NCBI GenBank assembly: GCA_030052355.1
Contig: JASIGS010000625.1
Span: 1 to 7,129, forward strand
DNA length: 7,129 nt
Reading direction: 5' to 3'
Source of the DNA: Streptosporangiaceae bacterium
GTDB lineage: Bacteria > Actinomycetota > Actinomycetes > Streptosporangiales > Streptosporangiaceae
Under the pieces are notes generated by a model. That model did not search any database. It was given only the letters and a program-made list of their open reading frames with translations, and was not told the DNA's origin. Of the stretch, positions 1 through 6,597 are shown piece by piece; positions within the stretch are counted from its first letter, which is position 1; every line of letters starts with the position of its first letter. The position numbers and the translations under genes were made by a program.

Positions 1-1
1 C

Positions 2-340
2 GAGGCCGCCCCGGGAGGCATCGTGGCCGCGCTGGACACCGTTGGCAGCGACGAGGCAGGTGACGTGTCGCTGGCCCTGGTGCCGGACCGGAACCGGGTG
101 ATCACGATCGCGGCCGCGCCCCGTGCCAAAGCAGACGGGTACCTCTTCATCGGAGCCTCCAACCCCGAGAGTGGCCCGTTCCGCGCGCGCACCCGCAGCA
201 AAATCCTGGCGCTCGCCCAGGCGGGCGAGCTGGTCGTGCCGATCGCGCAGACCTTCGAGTTCGAGGAAGCCCCGGTCGCCTTCGAGATGCTCACCAGCCC
301 GCATCCGCCTGGCAAGCTCGCCCTCACCAACGACAGCTGA
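2..340 (+). CDS. Zinc-binding/quinone oxidoreductase-type medium-chain dehydrogenase, C-terminal fragment
   Basis: This is the last 112 codons of a gene whose 5' end lies outside the window; the frame is open from base 2 and stops with TGA at 338-340. The segment GGIVAALDTVGSDEA near the left edge matches the end of the Rossmann fold of medium-chain dehydrogenases (zinc-type alcohol dehydrogenase/quinone oxidoreductase superfamily), where a hydrophobic strand ends in D-T-V-G. The stretch RVITIAA is the next strand, and the ending IAQTFEFEEAPVAFEML followed by PPGKLAL is the usual C-terminus of the family (x-P-hA-x-h-F-x-h-E-x-A ... GKLVL). The family reduces or oxidises carbonyls, alcohols or quinones with NAD(P)H in the cytosol; the substrate cannot be told from this piece, and the metal-binding part is not visible. 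A GTG at 23 is internal, not the start. The gene lies 15 nt before the reductase at 356, so the two are probably co-transcribed. Confidence 0.85.
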   Translation, partial: EAAPGGIVAALDTVGSDEAGDVSLALVPDRNRVITIAAAPRAKADGYLFIGASNPESGPFRARTRSKILALAQAGELVVPIAQTFEFEEAPVAFEMLTSPHPPGKLALTNDS

Positions 341-344
341 CGCT

Positions 345-350
345 GGGAGG
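345..350 (+). promoter_or_regulatory. Ribosome binding site of the reductase at 356
   Basis: GGGAGG lies 5 nt before ATG 356, inside the 15-nt gap after the dehydrogenase stop. It fixes the start and shows that the downstream gene is translated as the next cistron of the same message. Confidence 0.7.
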
Positions 351-355
351 CGACA

Positions 356-994
356 ATGACGACGATCGCGGTGATCGGTGCCGGACATATCGGCAGCAAG
401 GTCGCAGAGGCGGCCGTCCAGGCCGGCTACGACGTCATCGTCAGCAACGCAACCGGGCCCAAGTCGCTGGCCAGGCTGGTCAGCCAGCTGGGCAGCAAGG
501 CCAGGGCAGCGACAGTAGAGGAGGCGGCCCGGGCGGGCGACGTCATCGTGGTCTCTGTCCCGGTCGGTGCGTTCGGTGACGTCCCAGTCAGGCCCCTGGC
601 CGGGAAGGTCGTCGTCAGCACATCCAACTACAACGCAGCGCGAGAAGGGCACATCGCCGAGATCGACGACGGCAGAATCACGATCGCCGGGCTGCTCCAG
701 CGGCACCTTCCGGAGAGCAAGGTGGTCCGGACCTTCAACATGATCTCCGCGGCTGAAGTCCCCGCCGACGGCACGCCGCCGGGCACGCCGAACCGCCGGG
801 CCCTGGCTCTGGCGGGCGACGACGCCGACGCCAAGAAGACCGTGGCAGAAATACTTGACAGGTTCGGATTCGACGATGTCGACGCCGGAGCGCTCAGCGA
901 GAGCTGGCGGTTCGGCCGGGGGCAGCCAGCGTTCATCGTCCGGCAGAACGCTGACCAGCTGCGGTCGAACCTGAAGCGTGCTCACCGAAAGTAG
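356..994 (+). CDS. NADPH:F420 reductase-like NAD(P)-binding protein
   Basis: A complete 212-aa protein. Residues 1-15 read MTTIAVIGAGHIGSK, a strand followed by the dinucleotide-binding loop GxGxxGS, as in the F420-dependent NADP oxidoreductase (Fno-like) family. VIVSN at residues 28-32 ends the second strand, where the NADP phosphate is usually contacted. GDVIVVSVP (residues 62-70) and PLAGKVVVSTSNY form the following strands. Conserved late blocks are IAEIDDG, a KVVRTFN strand, RRALALAGDD and RFGFD, ending in a tail with GQPAF. Length is normal for bacterial members. The family moves hydride between NADPH and deazaflavin F420, but many actinobacterial members are uncharacterised, so F420 use is inferred from family only. 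The NNY motif common in relatives is SNY here. The start is supported by GGGAGG 5 nt upstream. The gene follows a dehydrogenase by 15 nt. A second family member lies at the right edge on the opposite strand. Confidence 0.85.
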   Translation: MTTIAVIGAGHIGSKVAEAAVQAGYDVIVSNATGPKSLARLVSQLGSKARAATVEEAARAGDVIVVSVPVGAFGDVPVRPLAGKVVVSTSNYNAAREGHIAEIDDGRITIAGLLQRHLPESKVVRTFNMISAAEVPADGTPPGTPNRRALALAGDDADAKKTVAEILDRFGFDDVDAGALSESWRFGRGQPAFIVRQNADQLRSNLKRAHRK

Positions 995-1095
995 GCCCGG
1001 GCCGCTGTGCGGGAAGGACACTGCCAGGCTCGCGTCGCCAACGTTCAGCGCTTGCCTGCAGCGCTACAGCCGGCCGCGGTTCTAGTTCCTTAATG

Positions 1096-1122
1096 GGCGG
1101 CAGGCCGCCTGGCCTGGCCGCC
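1096..1122 (+). terminator. Strong bulged hairpin, probable terminator of the left operon
   Basis: The arms GGCGGCAGGCC (1096-1106) and GGCCT-g-GCCGCC (1111-1122) pair over 11 bp, with one bulged G at 1116 and a 4-nt loop GCCT (1107-1110). It lies 102 nt after the reductase stop and before the promoter region of the regulator. No U-tract follows, but terminators without one are common in high-GC actinomycetes. It could instead be a structured element or operator; position and stability favour termination. Confidence 0.45.
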
Positions 1123-1195
1123 AGCGCGGCAGGCGATCGCCCGACCGTGTGACACCGCGACATTAGGACGGTGCCGAGCCGGGGCCATCGACTGG

Positions 1196-1235
1196 CATGC
1201 TGGCAGCGGCTGAACCTGAATTGGCTTGCCAGATG
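1196..1235 (+). repeat. Imperfect inverted repeat upstream of the LuxR regulator
   Basis: CAT-g-CTGGCA (1196-1205) pairs with TGCCAGATG (1227-1235) over 9 bp with one bulged G. An extra CTGGCA half-site stands at 1192-1197. The centre lies about 50 nt before the predicted transcription start, a plausible place for an activator or autoregulation site. It may be chance in such GC-rich DNA. Confidence 0.25.
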
Positions 1236-1253
1236 CCCGCGCGGAAGGGCCCG

Positions 1254-1266
1254 TACGATCAGCGCA
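1254..1266 (+). promoter_or_regulatory. Predicted -10 box for a leaderless transcript of the LuxR regulator
   Basis: TACGAT at 1254-1259 fits the actinobacterial -10 pattern TAnnnT. Only 6 nt separate it from ATG 1266, so transcription would begin at or next to the start codon and the message would be leaderless. The nearest purine-rich stretch, GGAAGGG at 1243-1249, is 16 nt before the ATG, too far for a good ribosome binding site. No convincing -35 hexamer lies at 17-18 nt; TTGCCA at 1226-1231 is 22 nt away. Confidence 0.45.
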
Positions 1267-4076
1267 TGGCGGTCAACACCGAATCGATCGGCCTCCTGCT
1301 GGAACGGGACGTTGAGCTGTCGCGGCTCAGCTTGCTGGTCAAGCAGGCAGGGGCTGGCCAGGGGGCGGTGGTGGCGCTTGAGGGACCAGCCGGCATCGGT
1401 AAGACAGGTCTCCTGTTGGCGCTTCACTCGCTGGCCGAGGGACAGGGATTGCGGGGGCTCAAGGCACGCGGGCGTGAGCGGGAAGCCGGCATGGCTTTCG
1501 CGGTGGCCAGCCAGCTGCTCGAGCGTCCCCTGCTGGCGGGAAGCGTGACTGAACGGCGCCGGCTGCTCGCGGGAGCGGCCAGGACGGGCGCGGGAGCGCT
1601 GGGACTGGCGGCTGGTGCGGCACCGGAGTCGGAGTTCGCGGCCCTGCACGGGCTGTACTGGCTGTGTGTCAACCTGGCGAAGAACGGGCCGCTCCTGTTG
1701 GCGGTCGACGATTTGCAGTGGGCCGACGGGCCGTCGCTGGCGTGGCTGGGCTATCTCGGCGGGAGGATCAGCGAGCTGCCGATCTTGCTGGCGGTGAGCG
1801 TGCGGGAAGGTGATCCGGCGGTACGCGAGCCGGCGGTGACCTGCGTGATCCGTGACCCGGCGGTGCACCACATGACGCTCGCGGCCCTGGGCCCAGACAG
1901 CGTCGCCACCCTGGTGCGCAGGCAACTCCGGAACCAGGCCAGCGCGGCGTTCTGCCGGGCGTGCTCGGAACTGACTGGCGGCAACCCCCTGCTGGTGACC
2001 GAGCTAGTGGCGGCTGCCCGGAGTGAGGAGATGACCGGCAGCGACCGGGACGCCGCCGCGCTCCGGTCGATCGCCCCGGCTGCTATCGGCGCGTCCGTGC
2101 TGGCCCGCCTGGCGAGGCTGGGACCCGACGCAATCGCCCTGGCCCAAGCGCTGGCGGTGCTGGGCTCGCAGAACGAAGTCATGACTGCGGCCGAGATGGC
2201 CGGCCTGGACACCGACGCCGCGGAGCTAGCGGCAGACGATCTCGCGGCGGCGCAGATACTCATACCCGCCCGGCCGCTGGATTTCTTTCACCCGCTGATG
2301 AGCGAGGCCGTCTACGCCAGTATCGGGCTAGGCGCCCGCCGGCTCGCGCACCGGCGGGCGGCCGCGCTCCTGGACCGGGCCGGAGCGGCGGACCGGGTGG
2401 CCGTTCACCTGCTTGCCACCGGCCCAGCTGGTGATCCGTGGGTGGCGGGCCGACTCGCCGAGGCAGCCGCCGACGCGCAAGAACGCGGCGCCCCGGAAGT
2501 GGCGGCGAGGTATCTGCAGCGGGCGCTGGCGGAGCCTGCGCCTGAGGCCTCACGTGCCGATCTGTTGCTCCGGCTTGGCCGCGCCGAGTGGTACACCGGG
2601 CAGGACTCGGCGATCAGCCATGTGCAGCAGGCGCTGGCGCAAGCACGCGACGCGGCAACCATTGCCAGTGCCGCGGGCACGCTCGCTGACGCCTTTTTGA
2701 TCTCAGACCGGATCGACGCCGCGGTGGCCGTACTGCAGCAGGCGAGCAGCCGGATCGCGGTAGCAGACCCACCCCGCGCGGCCTCGCTGGAGGCGTGGTC
2801 GGTATTGCTTGGGATCCAGGATGACCGGACAGCGCCAGGAGCCCTGGAGACGGTGGACCGCTGGCAGGCTGAACTGGGCACCTTGCCCGACCCGCCGCTG
2901 CACAGCCTGGTCGCCCTCACCCAGATAGCGGTGCGACGCAACCAGGCGGGGACAGCCGTGCCGTTGCTCCAACGCTTTCTCGCATACCGGCCCTATCCGC
3001 CTCCGGTCGACGCCAGCGCATGCGCAATAGCTGCCCTGGTCGGCCTGGAGGATTACGCCGCGCTCGACCAGTTGTGCGAGGACACGCTGGCCAGCCTGGA
3101 ACAGCGGTCGGCGGTCCCCTGGCTGGTGGTAGTGACGGGCTTCTCCGCCTGGGGCATGCTGCACCGCGGTGAGCTCGCCGACGCTGAGGCCCAGTCGCGG
3201 TGGGCACTCGAACACGCCGGAACCGGCGCACTCGTCGCCATCGACTTGGTCGCGCATCTGGTCGAAGTCCTAATCGAGCGCGACGAACTGGCGCTCGCCG
3301 ACGCCGAGCTGACGCGCATTCCGTCGCCGCTGGAATCGCACTCGATCACGGTCCTGAACTACCTGATGGCGCGTGGCCGGCTGCGGGCCGCCCAGGGACG
3401 ATCCGCCGAAGCACTGCAGGACTTCCTGGAGGTGGGCCAGCGATGCGAGCCGCTTGGCATCGTGCTGGCCTGGTACCAATGGCGCTCGCAAGCAGCGATC
3501 GTGCAGGCATTGCTCGGCCGGGCGGACGAGGCACGCACGCTGGCGCGTGCCGAGGTGGCCATCGCCCGCAGTGCCGGGCTGCCCCGGCAGCTCGGCCTCG
3601 CGCTGCACGCCGGCGGACTAGTCGAGGGGGGCACGGCCGGCCTGGAACTCCTGGCCGAGTCGGTCTCAGTGCTGGAGGGTTCGCAGGCACGGACTGGGCT
3701 GGCCCGGGCGCTGGCAGACTACGGGGCAGCGCTGCGCCGGGCCGGCCACCGTACCCTGGCACGGGCGACGCTGGAGCGAGCGCTAGACCTGGCGCACTAC
3801 TGCGGCGCTCGCCGCATCGCGGCCTGCGCACGCGAGGAACTGGTCGCCGCGGGCGCCAAGCCGCGCCGCGAGGCGATCACGGGGCGCGATGCCCTGACGG
3901 CGAGCGAACTGCGGGTAGCCCGGCTCGCCGCAGAGGGTCACACGGATCGCGAGATCGCCCAATCGCTGTTCATCACCGCTAAGACCGCGTCGGTGCACCT
4001 GAGCCGGGTCTACCGCAAGCTGGGAGTCAGCCGCAGGAGCCAGCTCGCCGAGGCGCTGAACTCGGCCATTTCGTAA
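1266..4076 (+). CDS. LuxR-family transcriptional regulator with N-terminal AAA-type ATPase (LAL type)
   Basis: A 936-aa protein from ATG 1266. Residues 10-21 (LLLERDVELSRL) are the usual opening of LAL regulators. The Walker A motif GPAGIGKT is at 40-47, and the Walker B strand LLLAVDD is at 143-149, followed by LQWAD. The middle (about 380-860) is rich in alanine/leucine helices, probably a TPR-like array for ligand or protein binding. Residues 877-936 form a LuxR/FixJ-type helix-turn-helix, with LTASELRVARLAAEGHTDRE followed by IAQSL and RKLGVSRR. The family binds ATP and activates transcription, often of secondary-metabolite or sugar-use clusters; the target here is unknown. In-frame ATGs exist at 1197 and 1233, but homology begins after 1266 and a -10 box stands 6 nt before it, so I chose 1266. 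The gene is separated from the left operon by a hairpin and may have its own promoter. Convergent or antisense open frames are shadows. Confidence 0.9.
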   Translation: MAVNTESIGLLLERDVELSRLSLLVKQAGAGQGAVVALEGPAGIGKTGLLLALHSLAEGQGLRGLKARGREREAGMAFAVASQLLERPLLAGSVTERRRLLAGAARTGAGALGLAAGAAPESEFAALHGLYWLCVNLAKNGPLLLAVDDLQWADGPSLAWLGYLGGRISELPILLAVSVREGDPAVREPAVTCVIRDPAVHHMTLAALGPDSVATLVRRQLRNQASAAFCRACSELTGGNPLLVTELVAAARSEEMTGSDRDAAALRSIAPAAIGASVLARLARLGPDAIALAQALAVLGSQNEVMTAAEMAGLDTDAAELAADDLAAAQILIPARPLDFFHPLMSEAVYASIGLGARRLAHRRAAALLDRAGAADRVAVHLLATGPAGDPWVAGRLAEAAADAQERGAPEVAARYLQRALAEPAPEASRADLLLRLGRAEWYTGQDSAISHVQQALAQARDAATIASAAGTLADAFLISDRIDAAVAVLQQASSRIAVADPPRAASLEAWSVLLGIQDDRTAPGALETVDRWQAELGTLPDPPLHSLVALTQIAVRRNQAGTAVPLLQRFLAYRPYPPPVDASACAIAALVGLEDYAALDQLCEDTLASLEQRSAVPWLVVVTGFSAWGMLHRGELADAEAQSRWALEHAGTGALVAIDLVAHLVEVLIERDELALADAELTRIPSPLESHSITVLNYLMARGRLRAAQGRSAEALQDFLEVGQRCEPLGIVLAWYQWRSQAAIVQALLGRADEARTLARAEVAIARSAGLPRQLGLALHAGGLVEGGTAGLELLAESVSVLEGSQARTGLARALADYGAALRRAGHRTLARATLERALDLAHYCGARRIAACAREELVAAGAKPRREAITGRDALTASELRVARLAAEGHTDREIAQSLFITAKTASVHLSRVYRKLGVSRRSQLAEALNSAIS

Positions 4077-4212
4077 GGCACATACGGCAAAAAGATGTGA
4101 CGGTCCTCCGGACGCCCTCACGACGGTGCAGGGTTCACGCTGATGCTGCGGGACGAGATTGGGGCGCCCGCGTCCGCTAACACTGCCCGGTCAGCTATTC
4201 AGAGAGTAGTCG

Positions 4213-4989
4213 TTGCAAATGAGCCGCAAGCCGACGAGGTCATGCCAGCCGCCAGGCGCTGCGCACGCCCGGGTGCGTTCTGCGCAGGACATCGAAGACG
4301 CCATGGCGGGTATCGTCCGTTCGGACGAACCCGCGGTAGTGCTGTCCAGCCTTGCCAGGTGCAGCAGTCCTTCGTTCAGCGACGCATGTTCGCTGCAACT
4401 CAGCGTCGGTGTCGACGACCTCTTCCAGATCTGTTTTCCCTTGCACGAGCAAGAGAGTTACGCCGCGGGAGCGGAATCCGCCGGTGAAGCCATAACGACC
4501 AGCTTTGGGGCTGCGTCCGGATCGGGATACCCAGCCTTCGCGGGAGTGGTCGTCCACTCCTGGGCTGAGCGTCGCCCCGCCGAAGATGACAGGATCATCG
4601 CCCGGCTACTAGTCGATCGCGCTGTGGCTATCGTCCGGGAGCAGCGCCTAGTTCAATCGGCGGCGCTCGCCGAGGAACGGGCCGCGAAGCTTGCGCTGGA
4701 ACTGATCACGAGCCGCACTGAAGCCGAGGCGATCGGCATCCTGATGGCAACGCACCAGGCCACCAGGACGGAAGCCGCCCGGCTGCTGCGTCAGATGACC
4801 CGGGCGAGCGACGGCCAGCTCGATGAAATTGCCGCTGGCTTGGTTGATGCAGGAAGCCTCCGACGCTCGCTTGAAACCCCGGGGAGCTCCGCTGGGCATC
4901 AGCACCTCCAGATGGCGGCATGCCATGGCCGGACCGTCGGCACGCACCTGCCCGAAGACGCCGATGCTACGGATGTGCATGAGCGGTAG
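4213..4989 (+). CDS. GAF-ANTAR domain transcription antitermination regulator
   Basis: A 258-codon frame. Residues about 40-145 look like a divergent GAF sensor domain: SSLARCSSPSFSDAC is the typical opening helix, and YPAFAGVVVHSW then RIIARLLVDRAVAIV match the end of the domain in actinobacterial GAF-ANTAR proteins. Residues about 150-215 form the ANTAR RNA-binding domain (ALAEERAAKLALELITSR, then AIGILMATHQATRTEAARLL and a final helix with LDEIAAGLVDAG). ANTAR proteins bind paired hexaloop hairpins in nascent RNA and prevent termination; the ligand of the GAF part is unknown. The start is uncertain: TTG 4213 has GAGAG (4202-4206) 6 nt upstream, ATG 4219 is also possible, and an in-frame stop sits at 4207. 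The last roughly 40 residues (after 4870) are unlike the family and lie antisense to the PAS gene, so the real C-terminus may be nearer 4870. A gap of 136 nt separates it from the LuxR gene. Confidence 0.8.
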   Translation: MQMSRKPTRSCQPPGAAHARVRSAQDIEDAMAGIVRSDEPAVVLSSLARCSSPSFSDACSLQLSVGVDDLFQICFPLHEQESYAAGAESAGEAITTSFGAASGSGYPAFAGVVVHSWAERRPAEDDRIIARLLVDRAVAIVREQRLVQSAALAEERAAKLALELITSRTEAEAIGILMATHQATRTEAARLLRQMTRASDGQLDEIAAGLVDAGSLRRSLETPGSSAGHQHLQMAACHGRTVGTHLPEDADATDVHER

Positions 4990-5200
4990 CCCCGCAGCGG
5001 CCGCCTGGCGCAGCAAGACGGGCCCGTACTCGAGCGGGGTGATCAGCGCCAGCCCGTGCTCGACGGCCTCCTCCCGACTGAAGCCGAGCAGCCGCTCCGC
5101 TGCGTGTTCCACGCGGTAACCTTCGCGCTGCCTCGACGGTCACGATCGCGTCACCGACTGACGCGAGCGCGTGTTCGGCCGGGTCGCGTTCAGGACTCAC
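4648..5200 (-). pseudogene. PAS-domain protein interrupted by a frameshift
   Basis: Translation should begin at GTG 5200, 5 nt after a perfect AGGAGG. The first frame gives MSPERDPAEHALASVGDAIV followed by TVE, the normal opening of a PAS sensor domain, but then loses similarity. From about 5118 a different frame gives EHAAERLLGFSREEAVEHG, the next conserved PAS block (the N-x-A-A-E-R-L-h-G-h-s-x-E-E-A pattern), and further on VFGQVRADG near 4935. Removing one base between 5119 and 5130 joins both into one PAS domain of about 100 residues. The second frame stays open to TAG at 4648, but after about 4880 it shows no PAS similarity and lies antisense to the ANTAR gene, so the true 3' end may be earlier. 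The start overlaps the stop of the beta-helix gene by 11 nt, implying translational coupling. It may be a pseudogene, a programmed shift or a sequencing error. PAS domains sense small ligands, light or redox state; no output domain is visible. Confidence 0.55.
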
Positions 5201-6494
5201 TGCTGCCTCCTGTTGCGGCGACGATCGCCTGCCCGTGCACGGCCGTCACGGTCACCTTGTCGAGGCCGAGCGCCTGGCCGGCCAGCCGCACCCCATCCGA
5301 GCCCACTCCCGTCGCGGTGATGGCCTGCCCGACCTCCAGCATGTCCAGGGTGCCGCCTACGTCGAGGGTGACGACCTGGTCCCCGTGCGTGCTCAGTGAC
5401 CCGCCGACTGTCAGCCGCTCGATGCGCCCTCCGGGCATGATGCTGACGGCGATGGCGCTCAGCCGGGTCTGCCTGCCGCGGACCAGGCTCGTGCCCGCGC
5501 CGCCGAAGGTGGTCACGCTCTCGGCGACTTGGAGCACTGGCAGGTCCCTGCTCACCTGGATCCCGACCGCGCCGTCACCGTGGGTGGTGATGCTGCGGAA
5601 CCAGGCGCTGGCCAGATCGCCGTCGTAGACGTTGAAGCCCCTTGCTCCTGGCCCCCAGGTAGTCACCGGCGCCTGTACCTCCAGCCGGCGCAGCGCGCCG
5701 AAGTTGACGAAGCCGATCCCGCTCGGGCCGTGCGAGGTCACCGGCGCGCGCACTGTCCAGCTGCCGACCTTGCCCCAGTTGTCCAGCACCATGTCGTTGG
5801 CGCCCATGGTCGTCACCGGGCCGTCGTTGACCACGGCGTCTACCTCGGCCCCGGAGACGACGTACACGCCCGCGCTGATCAAGTCGTGCGTGCCCGGCTG
5901 GATCCCGCCGTCGGTGACGATCGGGCCGGTGCGCAGCACGTCGGCCGCGACAACGCCACCGTCGGCGCGGCCGTCGCGGTCGCCGTGCCCGGCCACGAAG
6001 ACTCCGCTACCCCGGATCGGCGAGTCGGCGCTGCCGGCACGGATGCCGCGAAGACTGGCCGTGATACGCGCCGCGGAGTCGTGCTGGCGGTTCCACAACG
6101 TGAAGGCGCCCTGCATGGCGTCCACCCCGAATCCGTGCTGCCGGTCCGGCCGGCCGCGCAGGTCCGCCGAGGCCACGTCCAGGCCGTCGATGTCCACGTG
6201 GCCGGAGGCGACGGCGCCGTCCGCGAGCAGGAGCACCTGTCCCCTGGTGCGGACGCTGCGGAGCGTCAGGCGGCCCAGGTCGCTGACCGAGGTGTCATTC
6301 CCGATCGCCACCTCATGATCGGGGACGATGACGGTGACGTCCTCCAGGACGTTCCCGGCGGTCAACTGGATACCCTTAGCGCCGAACTGCAGAGTGCCGC
6401 CCCGCAAGCTGACGCCCGGCGGCAGCCAGATCATTGGCATCCCGGTCAGCGAGCCGCTGACCTCGATGTCGTCTGCCGCGTTGAGCGCGTCCAT
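5190..6494 (-). CDS. Uncharacterised protein, predicted right-handed parallel beta-helix (pectin-lyase-like fold), no signal peptide
   Basis: A 434-aa frame from ATG 6494. The opening resembles pectin-lyase-fold proteins: a helix (LMDALNAADD if read from further upstream), then IEVSGSL, IWLPPGVSLRGGTLQF and short strands rich in V, I, T and G. The second half carries a repeated block h-T/S-x-x-G starting at residues 227, 252, 277, 302, 327, 367 and 392: spacing is exactly 25 residues except one 40-residue step, consistent with coils of a beta-helix. Well-preserved pieces include NDMVLDNWG, GPSGIGFVNFG and GARGFNVYDG. There is no signal peptide, membrane segment or anchor, so it probably stays in the cytosol, unusual for this fold. 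I recall similar hypothetical proteins in other actinomycetes but know no function and see no clear lyase active site. The coding pattern extends upstream of ATG 6494 to about 6530, so the real start may be ATC 6530 (446 aa). It lies downstream of a reductase and overlaps the PAS gene by 11 nt. Confidence 0.8.
   Translation of the reverse strand: MDALNAADDIEVSGSLTGMPMIWLPPGVSLRGGTLQFGAKGIQLTAGNVLEDVTVIVPDHEVAIGNDTSVSDLGRLTLRSVRTRGQVLLLADGAVASGHVDIDGLDVASADLRGRPDRQHGFGVDAMQGAFTLWNRQHDSAARITASLRGIRAGSADSPIRGSGVFVAGHGDRDGRADGGVVAADVLRTGPIVTDGGIQPGTHDLISAGVYVVSGAEVDAVVNDGPVTTMGANDMVLDNWGKVGSWTVRAPVTSHGPSGIGFVNFGALRRLEVQAPVTTWGPGARGFNVYDGDLASAWFRSITTHGDGAVGIQVSRDLPVLQVAESVTTFGGAGTSLVRGRQTRLSAIAVSIMPGGRIERLTVGGSLSTHGDQVVTLDVGGTLDMLEVGQAITATGVGSDGVRLAGQALGLDKVTVTAVHGQAIVAATGGSSES
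5206..5211 (-). promoter_or_regulatory. Consensus ribosome binding site of the PAS gene
   Basis: On the minus strand this reads AGGAGG, followed by 5 nt and GTG 5200. It lies inside the last codons of the beta-helix gene. It is the best ribosome binding site in the window and decides the PAS start; it also argues that the PAS reading frame was under selection until recently. Confidence 0.75.
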
Positions 6495-6527
6495 GAGCTC
6501 CGCCGCGGTCGTGACCCTGAGGGTGGT

Positions 6528-6545
6528 GATCGCCGTGACTCCCTC
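6528..6545 (-). promoter_or_regulatory. Candidate ribosome binding site and non-canonical ATC start of the beta-helix gene
   Basis: On the minus strand GAGGGA (6540-6545) is followed by 9 nt and then ATC ACC ACC (ATC at 6530-6528). From here every codon down to ATG 6494 ends in G or C and encodes ITTLRVTTAAEL, which fits the N-terminal helix of pectin-lyase-fold proteins. No ATG, GTG or TTG occurs in frame upstream of 6494. ATG 6494 has only a poorly spaced GGAG 3 nt before it. Either ATC is used, or an ancestral ATG was mutated and translation has moved to 6494. Confidence 0.4.
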
Positions 6546-6597
6546 TTGCTTTGTGCCAGGGCCGGGCTGGATACGCTCCGTCGTGCAGGCCGACCGG

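Noticed and set aside
1047..1065. AGCGCT-7 nt-AGCGCT hairpin after the first reductase
   Set aside because: The stem is only 6 bp, and a much stronger hairpin follows at 1096; I would not call it a terminator separately.
933..1925. 330-codon open frame on the minus strand
   Set aside because: It lies antisense to the start of the LuxR regulator and the tail of the reductase, is rich in R, Q, P and H as expected for a shadow frame in GC-rich DNA, and shows no recognisable domain.
3200..3982. 260-codon open frame on the plus strand inside the LuxR gene
   Set aside because: It is a shifted-frame shadow rich in R, G, A and P, with no domain; the LuxR frame continues through it to its helix-turn-helix.
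4077..4212. Search for a promoter or ANTAR-type paired hexaloop hairpins between the LuxR and ANTAR genes
   Set aside because: I found only a 4-bp stem (GTCC/GGAC near 4100) and no clear -10/-35 pair, so nothing is claimed.
4143..4487. 114-codon open frame on the plus strand before and within the ANTAR gene
   Set aside because: It is Arg/Ala-rich, without recognisable motif, and overlaps the GAF region that is well supported in the other frame.
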